From JBBDRJ01 sp963766295 (GTDB lineage Bacteria; Actinomycetota; JAICYB01): a stretch of 64,000 nucleotides of DNA. The position numbers were made by a program, and so were the translations under genes. Positions 17,155 to 25,924 of this stretch are shown piece after piece. The notes under the pieces are model-generated. The model was given only the letters and a program-made list of their open reading frames with translations, was not told the origin of the DNA and ran no database searches. Position 1 is the first letter of the stretch, and every line of letters begins with the position of its first letter. Location: assembly GCA_963766295.1 (NCBI GenBank), contig CAVXYW010000002.1, positions 682,001-746,000 of the forward strand. The letters run 5' to 3'.

Positions 17155-18381
17155 ATGACGAGCACAACCGACATACGTCCGGCTTCGGACTTCGATCCCT
17201 TCTCTACGGAGATGATCACCGATCCGTATCCGTGGTACGCCGGGCTGCATGCCGGTCCGCGCGTTCTTCACGTCGAGAAATGGAACATCTGGGTTCTATC
17301 CCGCCACGAGGACGTGACGGCGGCCGTTCGTGACCATGCCCGTTTGTCGTCGAGCGACGGCGTCACCTACGTTCGCGCGCCGCTTCCGATGATGCTCACG
17401 ATGGACCCACCGGATCACGAACGCCTGCGGAGGATCGCCGGACGTGAGTTCGCTCCGCGGGACATCCATCGCTTCCGTCCGAACATCGAGGCCTTCGTTA
17501 AAGAAGGCATGGACGCGATGGCGGCCGGCGATGTCGGCGACGTCGTCGAGCACCTGGCGATCCCGGTGCCCATCAGGGTCATGGCCTTCATCCTTGGGGT
17601 GCCCGACACAGACATCCCGATGTTGCGGGGGATGGCCGACGACCTGATCCACGGCTTCAAGCTCAACCCCGGAGAGGCTGCTGGAGGGAACACCGATCTG
17701 GCCGCCTCGAACTACAACTTCACGCGCATCGGCGGCGCGATCACCGAGATCCACGAGTACTTCCGCGGGATGATCGCAAAGCGCCGCAAGCATCCCGAAG
17801 AAGATCTCGTCACCAAGCTGATTCAGCCAGCCGATGAGGGAACGCTCAACGAGAACGAGCTCCTGTGGTTCTGCTTGCTGCTTCTCGTCGCCGGCATCGA
17901 AACGACAACGAATCTCATCGGCAACATGACGATCGCACTCGCAGACAACCCAGATCAGTGGCAGTTCATTCGCGAGCACCCCGAGACGGTCCCCTCAGCC
18001 GTGCTGGAAGCGCTGCGCTTCGACTCACCGATCCAGATGTTCTACCGCGGAGCGAAAGCGCCTTATCAGGTCGACGATGTCGAGATCCCTTCTGGGGCTC
18101 GCGTTCTTCTTCCCTTCGGCGCAGCGAACAGGGACCCGGTCCACTACCCGCAGCCGGATCAGTTCAAGGCCGATCGCAACCCAGGCGATCACATCGCATT
18201 CGGCGGGGGGATACACCGCTGTCTCGGAGCCAGCCTGGCCGAGCTCGAAGGCCGAGTGGTGCTGGAGCAGTTGGTCGATCGGGCGGATGTCATCGAGATC
18301 GCCGGCGAAGTCGTTCGAACGAGCAACCCGACCTTGCGTGGTGCAAGGAAGTTGCCGGTCAACACGGCGGGTTGGCGATGA
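17155..18381 (+). CDS. Cytochrome P450 monooxygenase
   Basis: Heme-thiolate monooxygenase of 408 residues, soluble bacterial type. The oxygen-activation I-helix motif AGIETT, the K-helix ExxR (EALR) and the heme loop FGGGIHRCLG with the ligand Cys near residue 356 are all present. It heads a cluster with a TetR regulator, an SDR dehydrogenase, a MaoC hydratase and an SCP2-type thiolase. It could therefore hydroxylate the end of a sterol-like or branched side chain before beta-oxidation. The substrate is not readable from the sequence. ATGA overlap joins it to the regulator. Confidence 0.93.
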   Translation: MTSTTDIRPASDFDPFSTEMITDPYPWYAGLHAGPRVLHVEKWNIWVLSRHEDVTAAVRDHARLSSSDGVTYVRAPLPMMLTMDPPDHERLRRIAGREFAPRDIHRFRPNIEAFVKEGMDAMAAGDVGDVVEHLAIPVPIRVMAFILGVPDTDIPMLRGMADDLIHGFKLNPGEAAGGNTDLAASNYNFTRIGGAITEIHEYFRGMIAKRRKHPEEDLVTKLIQPADEGTLNENELLWFCLLLLVAGIETTTNLIGNMTIALADNPDQWQFIREHPETVPSAVLEALRFDSPIQMFYRGAKAPYQVDDVEIPSGARVLLPFGAANRDPVHYPQPDQFKADRNPGDHIAFGGGIHRCLGASLAELEGRVVLEQLVDRADVIEIAGEVVRTSNPTLRGARKLPVNTAGWR

Positions 18382-19025
18382 GTCTGGCAGCGCGCCGCAC
18401 GCAGGTGGAGCGGAGCACGGCCACGCGTGAGCGTCTGCTCGACGCCACCATCGATTGCCTCATCGAGCTCGGCTACGCCAAGACCACAACGAGCGAGATC
18501 GTCCGCCGGGCCGGTGTTTCGCGCGGCGCGCAGGTACACCACTTCCCGACGAAGGCCGAGCTCGTTCAAAGCGCCATCGCGCATCTAGCGCAGCGTCAGT
18601 TTGCTGAGCTGAAGACGGGGCTCGAACAGTTGAGTTCGCGCGGCGATCAGTTCTCCGGCGCGATCGATCTGATCTGGGACTCGTATTCGGGACCCCTGTT
18701 CACGGCAGCACTCGAGCTGATCGTTGCGGCACGGACCGATGAATCGCTTCGTCCAGCCGTCAAGGGCTTGGAGGCCGATGTCGCGCAAGCGATGCGGGAA
18801 TTGGCGGGACGTACGCCGGACCGCTCCGGCGGTGAGAAAGACGTCTTCGATCTGACGGTTTGCGTGATGCAAGGGTTGGCTTTCGGCCGGCTCATCGATC
18901 GCAGGCCCTCGCGAGAAAAGAGATTGTTGGAGAGCTGGAAGCGGACGGTGCGTCCGCTCGTAACCATCGCTGAGGCGCCTTTGGCCGAAGCGAGGATGAG
19001 CACGGAAAGGAGCGCTAAAAGATGA
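18378..19025 (+). CDS. TetR-family transcriptional regulator
   Basis: A 215-residue one-component repressor. The N-terminal helix-turn-helix is visible as TTSEIVRRAGVSRGAQVHHF (residues about 34-53). The C-terminal ligand domain resembles those of lipid-responsive TetR proteins but is not diagnostic. It overlaps both neighbours by 4 bp (ATGA), so it belongs to the P450-SDR-MaoC-thiolase operon and probably controls it in response to an acyl-CoA or sterol ligand. The likely site is the inverted repeat at 17080-17105. Confidence 0.88.
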   Translation: MSLAARRTQVERSTATRERLLDATIDCLIELGYAKTTTSEIVRRAGVSRGAQVHHFPTKAELVQSAIAHLAQRQFAELKTGLEQLSSRGDQFSGAIDLIWDSYSGPLFTAALELIVAARTDESLRPAVKGLEADVAQAMRELAGRTPDRSGGEKDVFDLTVCVMQGLAFGRLIDRRPSREKRLLESWKRTVRPLVTIAEAPLAEARMSTERSAKR

Positions 19026-19930
19026 CTGATGTCCGTTTCGACGATCGCGTAGCGATCATCACCGGTGCCGGTGGAGGTCTGGGCAAGGAGCACGCTCTAT
19101 TGCTCGCTTCACGCGGCGCTGCCGTCGTTGTAAACGATCTCGGTGGTAACCCCGACGGCACCGGCAGCGGCCACACGATGGCCGAGATCGTTTGCAAGGA
19201 GATCGAGGCGGCTGGAGGTAAGGCCGTCCCTAACTACGACTCGGTGTCGACGCCCGAAGGCGGCGAAGGCATCGTCAAGACCGCGATCGACAGCTTCGGC
19301 CGCGTCGACATCGTCATCAACAACGCCGGCATCCTGCGCGACAAGTCCTTCGCCAACCTGGCGACCCCGGACCTGGAAGCCGTTCTCGATGTCCATCTGA
19401 AGGGTGCGTTCTTCGTCACGCAGCCGGCGTTCCGCCACATGAAGGAACAGAAGTACGGCCGCATCGTTGTTACGGCGTCGGCGGCCGGCGTCTTCGGAAA
19501 CTTCGGTCAGACCAACTACGGAGCGGCAAAGATGGGCCTGGTCGGTCTGTCCAACGTCCTTGCTGTTGAGGGTGCGAAGTACAACATCACGTCCAACGTG
19601 ATCGCACCGATCGCCAAGACGCGGCTTACTGAAGATCTGTTGGGTCCGATGGCCGACAAGCTCGACCCGGCGCAGGTCGCCGGTCTCGTTGCGTACTTGG
19701 TGTCGGAGGACTGCACGCTGACACACGAGATCTTCTCCGTCGGCGGAAGCCGCATCGCGCGCGTCTTCGTCGGTCTGGCCAAAGGCTGGATCAAGGGTGT
19801 GGACACAACGCCCACGATCGAGGATGTGCGCGACAACCTCGAACAGATCATGGACACCGACGGCTACACGATCCCCAAGAGTGCGCAGGACGAGCTCATG
19901 GCTCTTGCGCCGCTCATGGCCGGAAGCTGA
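19022..19930 (+). CDS. Short-chain dehydrogenase, peroxisomal MFE-2-like (3R)-hydroxyacyl-CoA dehydrogenase
   Basis: NAD(P)-dependent oxidoreductase of 302 residues. It has the Rossmann motif TGAGGGLG (about residues 15-22), NNAGILRDKSF and the catalytic YGAAK (YxxxK). Extra residues between the first strand and helix (DLGGNPDGTGSG) and the sequence LRDKSF are typical of the dehydrogenase domain of multifunctional enzyme type 2. With the adjacent MaoC hydratase it can form the two middle steps of beta-oxidation. The start overlaps the TetR stop and its stop overlaps the hydratase start. Confidence 0.9.
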   Translation: MTDVRFDDRVAIITGAGGGLGKEHALLLASRGAAVVVNDLGGNPDGTGSGHTMAEIVCKEIEAAGGKAVPNYDSVSTPEGGEGIVKTAIDSFGRVDIVINNAGILRDKSFANLATPDLEAVLDVHLKGAFFVTQPAFRHMKEQKYGRIVVTASAAGVFGNFGQTNYGAAKMGLVGLSNVLAVEGAKYNITSNVIAPIAKTRLTEDLLGPMADKLDPAQVAGLVAYLVSEDCTLTHEIFSVGGSRIARVFVGLAKGWIKGVDTTPTIEDVRDNLEQIMDTDGYTIPKSAQDELMALAPLMAGS

Positions 19931-20778
19931 TGCCGGTCGATCCAAAAGCCGTCGGTCACACCTTCGACGAAAGCGACAGCTCGTGGGAGGCCGACGACGT
20001 GATCCTGTATCACCTCGGCGTCGGCGCTGGCGTGCCTCCGACGGATGAAGGCGAGCTCGCTTACACCTATGAAGGAAACCTCAAGGTGCTGCCGAGTTTC
20101 GGGGTGATTCCCGTGTTCGGTGCGCTCGGCGGACTTATCTCGACACCGGGGCTCTCGTTCAATCCGATGATGCTGCTGCACGGCGAGCAGGACCTGGAGA
20201 TCCACCGTCCGATCCCTACGGCTACGAAGGCGACACACAAGGGCCGCATCTCGAACATCTGGGACCGTGTCAAGGGTGCGCTGGTCGAAGTCGAGGCCGT
20301 ATCGGAGGACAAGGACGGCCCGCTGTTCACCAACCGCTTCGGCGCGTACCTCCGCGGCGAGGGTGACTTCGGAGGCGAGCGTGGTCCGCGACCGGGCAAC
20401 CTTCCGCCGGAACGGGAGCCGGATGCCGTGATCGAGTCGCCGACGTTGCCGCAGCAGGCGTTGCTGTATCGGCTGTCCGGAGACAAGAATCCGCTGCACG
20501 CCGATCCGTCCTTCGCACAGATGGGCGGTTTCGAGCAGCCGATACTTCACGGCCTCTGCACGTTCGGGATCGTGTGCAAAGCAGTAGTGGACAAGGTGCT
20601 CGGTGGCGACGTAACGAAGGTGGCTCGCTACCAGGTGCGTTTCTCCGGGGTTGTGTTTCCCGGAGAGACGATCGTCACGCAGGCGTGGCAAGAAGGTGAA
20701 AGCGTCATCGTCAGAGCGGAGACCAAAGAGCGCGGACTGCCCGTTCTCACGAACGCAGCCGTGACCGTTCGCAGCTAA
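19930..20778 (+). CDS. MaoC-like (R)-specific enoyl-CoA hydratase (hydratase 2)
   Basis: Double hot-dog protein of 282 residues. The first hot-dog (about residues 15-130) is the non-catalytic MaoC N-terminal type. The second carries the hydratase-2 motif YRLSGDKNPLHADPSFA with the catalytic Asp and His. It would hydrate 2-enoyl-CoA to (3R)-hydroxyacyl-CoA, the substrate of the preceding SDR. TGATG overlap by 1 bp supports coupled translation. Confidence 0.9.
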   Translation: MPVDPKAVGHTFDESDSSWEADDVILYHLGVGAGVPPTDEGELAYTYEGNLKVLPSFGVIPVFGALGGLISTPGLSFNPMMLLHGEQDLEIHRPIPTATKATHKGRISNIWDRVKGALVEVEAVSEDKDGPLFTNRFGAYLRGEGDFGGERGPRPGNLPPEREPDAVIESPTLPQQALLYRLSGDKNPLHADPSFAQMGGFEQPILHGLCTFGIVCKAVVDKVLGGDVTKVARYQVRFSGVVFPGETIVTQAWQEGESVIVRAETKERGLPVLTNAAVTVRS

Positions 20779-20823
20779 CTAGTCAGGATCGCCCGAAGGG
20801 CGCCCTTGTAAAGGAGGAAGCAG

Positions 20824-22017
20824 ATGGGCCGCAAGGTTTTCGTAATCGGCGTGGGGATGACCAAGTTCGAGAAGCCCCAGACCAAGGAATGGGACTACCC
20901 GGACATGGCCAAGGAGTCGATCTCCAACGCCCTGTCCGATGCAAAGATCGACTACAAGGAGATCGAGCAGGCGTGCGTCGGCTACGTCTACGGCGAGTCG
21001 ACCAGCGGGCAGCGCGCCGTCTACCAGTTCGGCTTGACCGGCATCCCCGTGTACAACGTCAACAACAACTGCTCGACGGGCTCGACCGCGTTGTTCATGG
21101 CGCGCCAGCTCGTCGAAGGAGAGCTGGCCGAATGCGTTCTCGCTCTCGGCTTCGAGAAGATGCAGAAGGGCTCGCTGTCCGGGAACTTCCCGAACCACAC
21201 GAACCCGATGGACAAGCACATGATGGCGATGATCTCCCAGCGTGAATTCACGGGCGCGCCGCCGGCTCCTTGGATGTTCGGCAACGCCGGCCGCGACCAC
21301 ATGGATCGCTACGGCACCAAAGCGGAACAGTTCGCGTGGATCGGCTGGAAGAACCACAAGCATTCGGTGAACAACCCGTACGCGCAGTTCCAGACCGAGT
21401 ACTCGATGCAGGAGATCCTCGACGCGCCGATGATCTACGAGCCGCTGACGAAGCTCCAGTGCTCGCCGACATCGGACGGCTCCGGCGCCGCGATCCTCGC
21501 GAGCGAGGACTTCGTCCGCAAGCACGGACTGGAGGATCAGGCGGTGGAGATCATCGGCCAGGCCATGGCCTCCGACACGCAGGCCACCTACGACGGCGGC
21601 GACTCGATCCACCTCGTCGGTTACGACATGTCGAAGACCGCAGCCGACAAGGTCTACGCGCAAGCCGGCATAACGGCGAAGGATGTGCAAGTCATCGAGC
21701 TGCACGACTGCTTCTCCGCCAACGAGCTCATCACCTACGAGGCGCTCGGTCTCGCCGAAGAGGGCAAGGGAGCCGAGCTCATCGACAAGGAGGACACAAC
21801 CTACGGCGGCCGCTGGGTCGTGAATCCGTCCGGAGGACTCATCTCCAAGGGTCACCCGCTCGGCGCGACCGGCCTCGCGCAATGCGCGGAGCTGAACTGG
21901 CAGGTCCGCGGACTGGCCGACAAACGCCAGGTCGACGACGTGAAGGTCGGCCTTCAGCACAACATCGGTCTCGGCGGTGCTGCCGTCGTGACTGCCTATC
22001 GAAAAGCGGCTCTCTAG
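20824..22017 (+). CDS. SCP2/SCPx-type thiolase (lipid-transfer protein)
   Basis: Thiolase-fold protein of 397 residues, of the sterol-carrier-protein-X branch that cleaves branched 3-ketoacyl-CoA. Active-site blocks are NNNCSTGS with Cys83, HDCFSANE, and GGLISKGHPLGATG near the C-terminus. A strong AAGGAGG (20811-20817) precedes the ATG. It is separated from maoC by 45 bp but clearly belongs to the same degradation cluster. SCPx thiolases act on bile-acid and sterol side chains and on branched fatty acids, consistent with the P450, SDR and MaoC neighbours. Confidence 0.9.
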   Translation: MGRKVFVIGVGMTKFEKPQTKEWDYPDMAKESISNALSDAKIDYKEIEQACVGYVYGESTSGQRAVYQFGLTGIPVYNVNNNCSTGSTALFMARQLVEGELAECVLALGFEKMQKGSLSGNFPNHTNPMDKHMMAMISQREFTGAPPAPWMFGNAGRDHMDRYGTKAEQFAWIGWKNHKHSVNNPYAQFQTEYSMQEILDAPMIYEPLTKLQCSPTSDGSGAAILASEDFVRKHGLEDQAVEIIGQAMASDTQATYDGGDSIHLVGYDMSKTAADKVYAQAGITAKDVQVIELHDCFSANELITYEALGLAEEGKGAELIDKEDTTYGGRWVVNPSGGLISKGHPLGATGLAQCAELNWQVRGLADKRQVDDVKVGLQHNIGLGGAAVVTAYRKAAL

Positions 22018-22031
22018 CAGCGACTTCTCCT

Positions 22032-22074
22032 CCTCGCGTACTCTGTCCCAGCCCTGCGGGGCAGAGTCGCGAGG
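22032..22074 (+). promoter_or_regulatory. Strong hairpin covering the ribosome-binding site of the anchor-L gene
   Basis: CCTCGCG-T-ACTCTG (22032-22045) pairs with CAGAGT-CGCGAGG (22062-22074), giving 13 base pairs with one bulged T and a 16-nt loop. The 3' arm overlaps the only SD-like sequence (GAGGGG, 22071-22076) before ATG 22084. It may be a terminator of the thiolase operon without a T-tract, or a structure that hides the SD of the next gene. Confidence 0.55.
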
Positions 22075-22083
22075 GGATGGGAT

Positions 22084-23109
22084 ATGCGGAGGAACGCCTT
22101 ACGAGCGCTTGTCGTCGTATGCCTGGTGGCCGGCGCAGCTATCTGTGGGCCATCGTCGAACGCAGCTGTTTCAGCTACCAGCGTTGACGGTGGCGTCGAT
22201 GCTCAGGATCTGGCCGAAGCATTGGCCGGCAGCGGAGCATCCGTCTCCAATGTCTCGTTCATCGGTGACCCCAACGCGGGCGGCACGTTTACGAGCGACG
22301 CAGCAACGATCGGCATCGATTCAGGTGTTGTGCTCGGCACCGGAAACGTCACTAACGTCAGCGGTCCGAACTCGACCGACTTCACATCACGCGCGAACGG
22401 TCGTGTCGGCGATGGCGACATCAATGCCCTAACTGGACCCCAATCGGGCGACGCTGCGTCTCTGAGGTTCGACTTCGTTCCAACAGGTGACGGCGTTTCC
22501 TTCAACTTCGTTTTCTCATCGGAGGAGTACAGCGAGTTCGTTGGCTCCGAATTCAACGACACCGTCGCCCTCTTCATCAACGGAGAGAACTGCGCCCTCG
22601 TCGCGGACGATCCCATCTCCGTCAACACGATCAACCTGAACAACAATGCGCTGCTCTACCGGGACAACGAATTCGACGAGGATTCGTCGTCTCCGATCGA
22701 CACCGAGATGGACGGCCTCACGACGGTTCTCACGTGCCAGGCCCAGGTCTTGCCGGGCCAGACGAACAAGTTCAAGCTCGTTATCGCGGATGTGTCCAAC
22801 AACGCGATTCCTCCGCTGCCGCCACCTCCTGATCCGGAGAATCCGCCTCCGCCTCCGCCTCCAGACCTGAACCGCGACTCGAACGTTTTCGTTGCTCCGG
22901 GTGCATGGACCGGCGGACCCGGGCAGCCTCCGACGTGCGTCGAGGACGGGCTGCAGCTGCTGGACGGAACCGGGGTCGCCTCGGGAATCGTGCACGATCA
23001 GCTGGAACCAGTGATCGGACAGATACTTCCGGAGCTGCAAGCCGCCGTCCACGACGTGAACTGCGGGGTGGTCGTTCCGCTCGAGGACGCGATCGACGGA
23101 GCCGGATAG
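22084..23109 (+). CDS. Secreted choice-of-anchor-L domain protein
   Basis: A 341-residue exported protein with a Sec signal peptide (MRRNALRALVVVCLVAGAA, probable cleavage after SNA). The choice-of-anchor L domain spans about residues 40-270, with typical features GIDSGVVLGTGNV and FNFVFSSEEYSEFVGSEFND. A Pro-rich linker (about residues 238-261) interrupts the domain before DSNVFVAPG. No sortase signal or C-terminal membrane helix is evident, so it may simply be released or loosely attached to the envelope. Function is unknown. Confidence 0.78.
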   Translation: MRRNALRALVVVCLVAGAAICGPSSNAAVSATSVDGGVDAQDLAEALAGSGASVSNVSFIGDPNAGGTFTSDAATIGIDSGVVLGTGNVTNVSGPNSTDFTSRANGRVGDGDINALTGPQSGDAASLRFDFVPTGDGVSFNFVFSSEEYSEFVGSEFNDTVALFINGENCALVADDPISVNTINLNNNALLYRDNEFDEDSSSPIDTEMDGLTTVLTCQAQVLPGQTNKFKLVIADVSNNAIPPLPPPPDPENPPPPPPPDLNRDSNVFVAPGAWTGGPGQPPTCVEDGLQLLDGTGVASGIVHDQLEPVIGQILPELQAAVHDVNCGVVVPLEDAIDGAG

Positions 23110-23154
23110 CTCGAAGGACCGAAGTAACCAGGGCCGCACCCCAATTTTGGGGCG

Positions 23155-23199
23155 TTGACGGCTAACCTACGGTCGCGTAGGGTTACGCGTCCGTAGGTT
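23155..23199 (+). promoter_or_regulatory. Desaturase promoter with an embedded 36-bp palindromic operator
   Basis: The -35 TTGACG (23155-23160) and -10 TAGGGT (23178-23183) are spaced 17 bp apart. A palindrome overlaps them: AACCTACGG-T-CGCGTA (23164-23179), loop GGGT, then TACGCG-T-CCGTAGGTT (23184-23199), perfect except for one T-T mismatch. CGTAGG half-sites recur. The gene after the desaturase encodes a TetR protein, so this is probably its operator. As RNA it could also form a terminator-like hairpin. Confidence 0.65.
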
Positions 23200-23226
23200 T
23201 TCGAACCCTCCGAGGAGCCTTAACCC

Positions 23227-24186
23227 ATGGCTATCCAGACCCTTGAGCCTGTCCCTGCGCCCGAGATTCGAGGCGTAGTTCACCTCACCGCGGCCCAGCT
23301 TCGATTGCAGCGCCGGATAACGCTGGTCCTGACGGCACTGCCCGTGATCGGCACCGCTCTGGCGATATGGCGGTTCTGGGGGAGCCAGATCGCCGGGCTG
23401 GACCTCATTCTGCTGCTTTCCTTCTATGCCGCTACAGGCATCGGCATATCCGTCGGCTTCCACCGCCTGTTCACGCATCGCAGCTTCCGAGCCGTTCGCG
23501 GGCTGCGCATCGCTCTGGCTCTCTTCGGATCGATGGCCCTGCAGGGCTCGGTCATCATGTGGTGCGCAACGCACCGGCGTCATCACGCCTATGCAGATCA
23601 GTACGGGGATCCACACTCGCCGCATCTGGCGCAGGCAGCCGGCCTGAAAGGCGTGCTCCTCGGTCTTTGGCACGGACACATGGGCTGGTTGTTCGCGGGG
23701 CAAGGGGAGTCCGACCCCAAGGAGTGGGTTCCCGATCTTCTCGACGATCGCGACATCGTCCGCATCGACCGTGCTTTCCCGATCATGACCGTGATCACGT
23801 TCACGCTGCCCGCCGTTCTTGGGCTCGTCATCACGCAATCGCTGATGGGCGCCGTTACCGCTTTCCTGTGGGGCTCCCTCGTCCGCATCTTCCTTTTGCA
23901 CCACATCACGTGGAGCATCAACTCGATCTGCCACTTCTACGGCAAAGAGGCCTACAAGGCGCGCGACGAGAGCCGTAACGTCTGGGCTTTGTCGCCGGTG
24001 AGCTTCGGGGAGTCTTGGCACAACAACCACCACGCCTTCCCATGGTCTGCGCGGCTCGGCCTTGACCCGTGGCAGATCGACGTCGGGTGGTACGTGATCA
24101 AGGGCCTGTCGGCCGCGGGGCTCGCGAGGGACGTAAAGGTTCCGACGGGCGATCAGAGGGCGAAGCGGCGTCTTCCCGCTTCTTGA
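23227..24186 (+). CDS. Acyl-CoA delta-9 fatty acid desaturase
   Basis: Membrane di-iron desaturase of 319 residues that introduces a cis double bond into saturated acyl-CoA. The three histidine boxes are HRLFTH (79-84), HRRHH (about 116-120) and HNNHH (about 263-267). Hydrophobic segments occur near residues 32-50, 58-76 and 190-225. The gene follows a promoter-operator palindrome and overlaps or abuts the TetR gene, an arrangement known for membrane-fluidity control circuits. GAGGAG lies 12 bp before the ATG. Confidence 0.93.
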   Translation: MAIQTLEPVPAPEIRGVVHLTAAQLRLQRRITLVLTALPVIGTALAIWRFWGSQIAGLDLILLLSFYAATGIGISVGFHRLFTHRSFRAVRGLRIALALFGSMALQGSVIMWCATHRRHHAYADQYGDPHSPHLAQAAGLKGVLLGLWHGHMGWLFAGQGESDPKEWVPDLLDDRDIVRIDRAFPIMTVITFTLPAVLGLVITQSLMGAVTAFLWGSLVRIFLLHHITWSINSICHFYGKEAYKARDESRNVWALSPVSFGESWHNNHHAFPWSARLGLDPWQIDVGWYVIKGLSAAGLARDVKVPTGDQRAKRRLPAS

Positions 24187-24827
24187 CCAAGGGCCGCTCG
24201 GAGGTTCGATCGCCGAGTGATGGGCAACAACCGAAGCGGACTCGCATGTCCGCGGAGGAGCGCCGCGAGCAGCTAACGACCGTTGCTCGAGATCTCTTCG
24301 CCGAGCGCGGTTTCGAAGCCGCCTCCATGGAGGAGATCGCCGAGCGCGCCGGCGTAAGCAAGCCGGTTGTCTACGAGCACTTCGCAACCAAGGACGCGAT
24401 CTACAGGGTCATCGTGGATCGCGAGGTTGACGAACTTGTCGACCGCATCAAACAAGCGCTCGCGCCCGGTCACCCTCGCCGAACTATCACGCGTGCTGTG
24501 GACGCGTTCCTCGAGTACATCGAAGAAGAACAGGCTGGGTTCAAGATCCTTGTTCGAGACGCTCCCGTAGGAACCGGCGGCGGATCGCTTCCGAGCGTCC
24601 TGGACGAGATCGCGCGTGCCGTCGAGAGCCTCTTGCGCACAGAACTGAGGGACCGGGGTTTCTCGGTCAAGATGGCGCCGATCCTTGCGCGGTCGCTCGT
24701 CGGAATGATCGCCCTTCCCGGACAGTGGTGGCTGGATGCAGGCCGCTTGCAACGCAAGTACGTCGCTGACCAGATCGTGAATCTCGCTTGGAACGGTCTG
24801 GGCGGACTAAGGAACGAGCCGGACTAA
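24183..24827 (+). CDS. TetR-family regulator, probable desaturase repressor
   Basis: A 214-residue TetR protein if started at TTG 24183, which overlaps the desaturase stop by 4 bp; ATG 24246 is an alternative that would lose the basic KRTR before MSAEERREQ. The helix-turn-helix is SMEEIAERAGVSKPVVYEHF. The C-terminal part contains WWLDAGR. Coupling to the desaturase and the 36-bp palindrome in front of it suggest it senses acyl-CoA saturation and represses the pair. Its stop overlaps the convergent AI-2E gene by 4 bp. Confidence 0.85.
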   Translation: MTKGRSEVRSPSDGQQPKRTRMSAEERREQLTTVARDLFAERGFEAASMEEIAERAGVSKPVVYEHFATKDAIYRVIVDREVDELVDRIKQALAPGHPRRTITRAVDAFLEYIEEEQAGFKILVRDAPVGTGGGSLPSVLDEIARAVESLLRTELRDRGFSVKMAPILARSLVGMIALPGQWWLDAGRLQRKYVADQIVNLAWNGLGGLRNEPD

Positions 24828-25885
24828 GCGGCTTCCTGGCGGGGGAGCCACACCTCCTGCGTGATGGCCTTGATCGACGCCGCCACGGGGATTGCGAGAA
24901 GTGCGCCCACGAAGCCGAGCAGTGTCCCACCGACCAGTGCAGCAAGTAGTACCGCGGCCGCCGATATGTCTACGGCTTGCCTCATCACACGAGGCGCGAC
25001 CACATAGTTCTCGAACTGTTGATAGAGGATGAAGAAGATCGCGGTTGCGATCCCGGTTCCGAAGCCGTCGAAGAAGGCCACAATCACAGGGGCGATGGCG
25101 CCGAGCGTCGCGCCGACCATGGGGATCAACGCGGCCAGAGACACCCACAGTGCGAGCGGCAACGCGTAGGGCACGCCGATGATGCTTAGGGCGATCAGGC
25201 TAACCAGGCCTGCCACCAGCGATACGCCGACCTGTCCGATCATGTATCCGCTGATCCGTTTGAAGACGATGTCGCCCATCCTTTGTATGCGCTCGCGGCG
25301 ACTTCGAGCCAAGAGTTTGGCGCCTCCCGCGATCAACTTCGGCAGATCGAGCATGAAGTAGATCGTTAGAACCGTGACGGTGAGGATGCTGAAGAATGCG
25401 CGACCAACGGACTTAGCTACGCCGAGCACGCTCCCGGCGGATCCCGCGACCAAGCTCGGAAGGTCGTCGACAGCGGAGCGCAGGCGCTCGGATATGTCGT
25501 AGCGGCGGTCCAAGTCGGCGAAACGTCCGCTGCGATCGGACAGCTCTTCGGCGAAGTCGGGGATCTGTTCGGCAAGTCTCACGGTCTGCCGGACCAGGGG
25601 CGGCGTCACCGAAGCGACGAACCCGGCGATGAAGATCAGGGCTCCAACGAACACGGCAGCGACCGCTGCACCGCGCGGCAACCTTGCCCGCTGAAGCGCG
25701 CGAACGACAGGGTCCAAGCCGATCGCCAGGAACAGCGCAACAACGACAAGAACTAGCACCTGACGCACGAGATAGACGCCGTAGGCCAGGACGAGAACAC
25801 CGAGCACGACGAGAACGATCCGCACTACCGTCGCGCTGGTCGGGTTCCCGTTAGCCGGGCCCCTCGGTTCGCCGCCCTGTCCCAT
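24824..25885 (-). CDS. AI-2E family (PerM-type) membrane transporter
   Basis: A 353-residue integral membrane protein with about seven or eight hydrophobic helices: two near the N-terminus (VVRIVLVVLGVLVLAYGVYL), one around residue 100, then a cluster in the C-terminal half with PMVGATLGAIAPV and the family motif QQFENYVVAPRVM. Members export small molecules or ions; only some move AI-2. I started it at ATG 25885 (MGQGGEPRG) because the upstream extension lies in the divergent promoter region. Confidence 0.88.
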   Translation of the reverse strand: MGQGGEPRGPANGNPTSATVVRIVLVVLGVLVLAYGVYLVRQVLVLVVVALFLAIGLDPVVRALQRARLPRGAAVAAVFVGALIFIAGFVASVTPPLVRQTVRLAEQIPDFAEELSDRSGRFADLDRRYDISERLRSAVDDLPSLVAGSAGSVLGVAKSVGRAFFSILTVTVLTIYFMLDLPKLIAGGAKLLARSRRERIQRMGDIVFKRISGYMIGQVGVSLVAGLVSLIALSIIGVPYALPLALWVSLAALIPMVGATLGAIAPVIVAFFDGFGTGIATAIFFILYQQFENYVVAPRVMRQAVDISAAAVLLAALVGGTLLGFVGALLAIPVAASIKAITQEVWLPRQEAA

Positions 25886-25924
25886 CGGCCCGGACCGTAG
25901 CAGCGCGTTGGGACAAAGAAAAGC

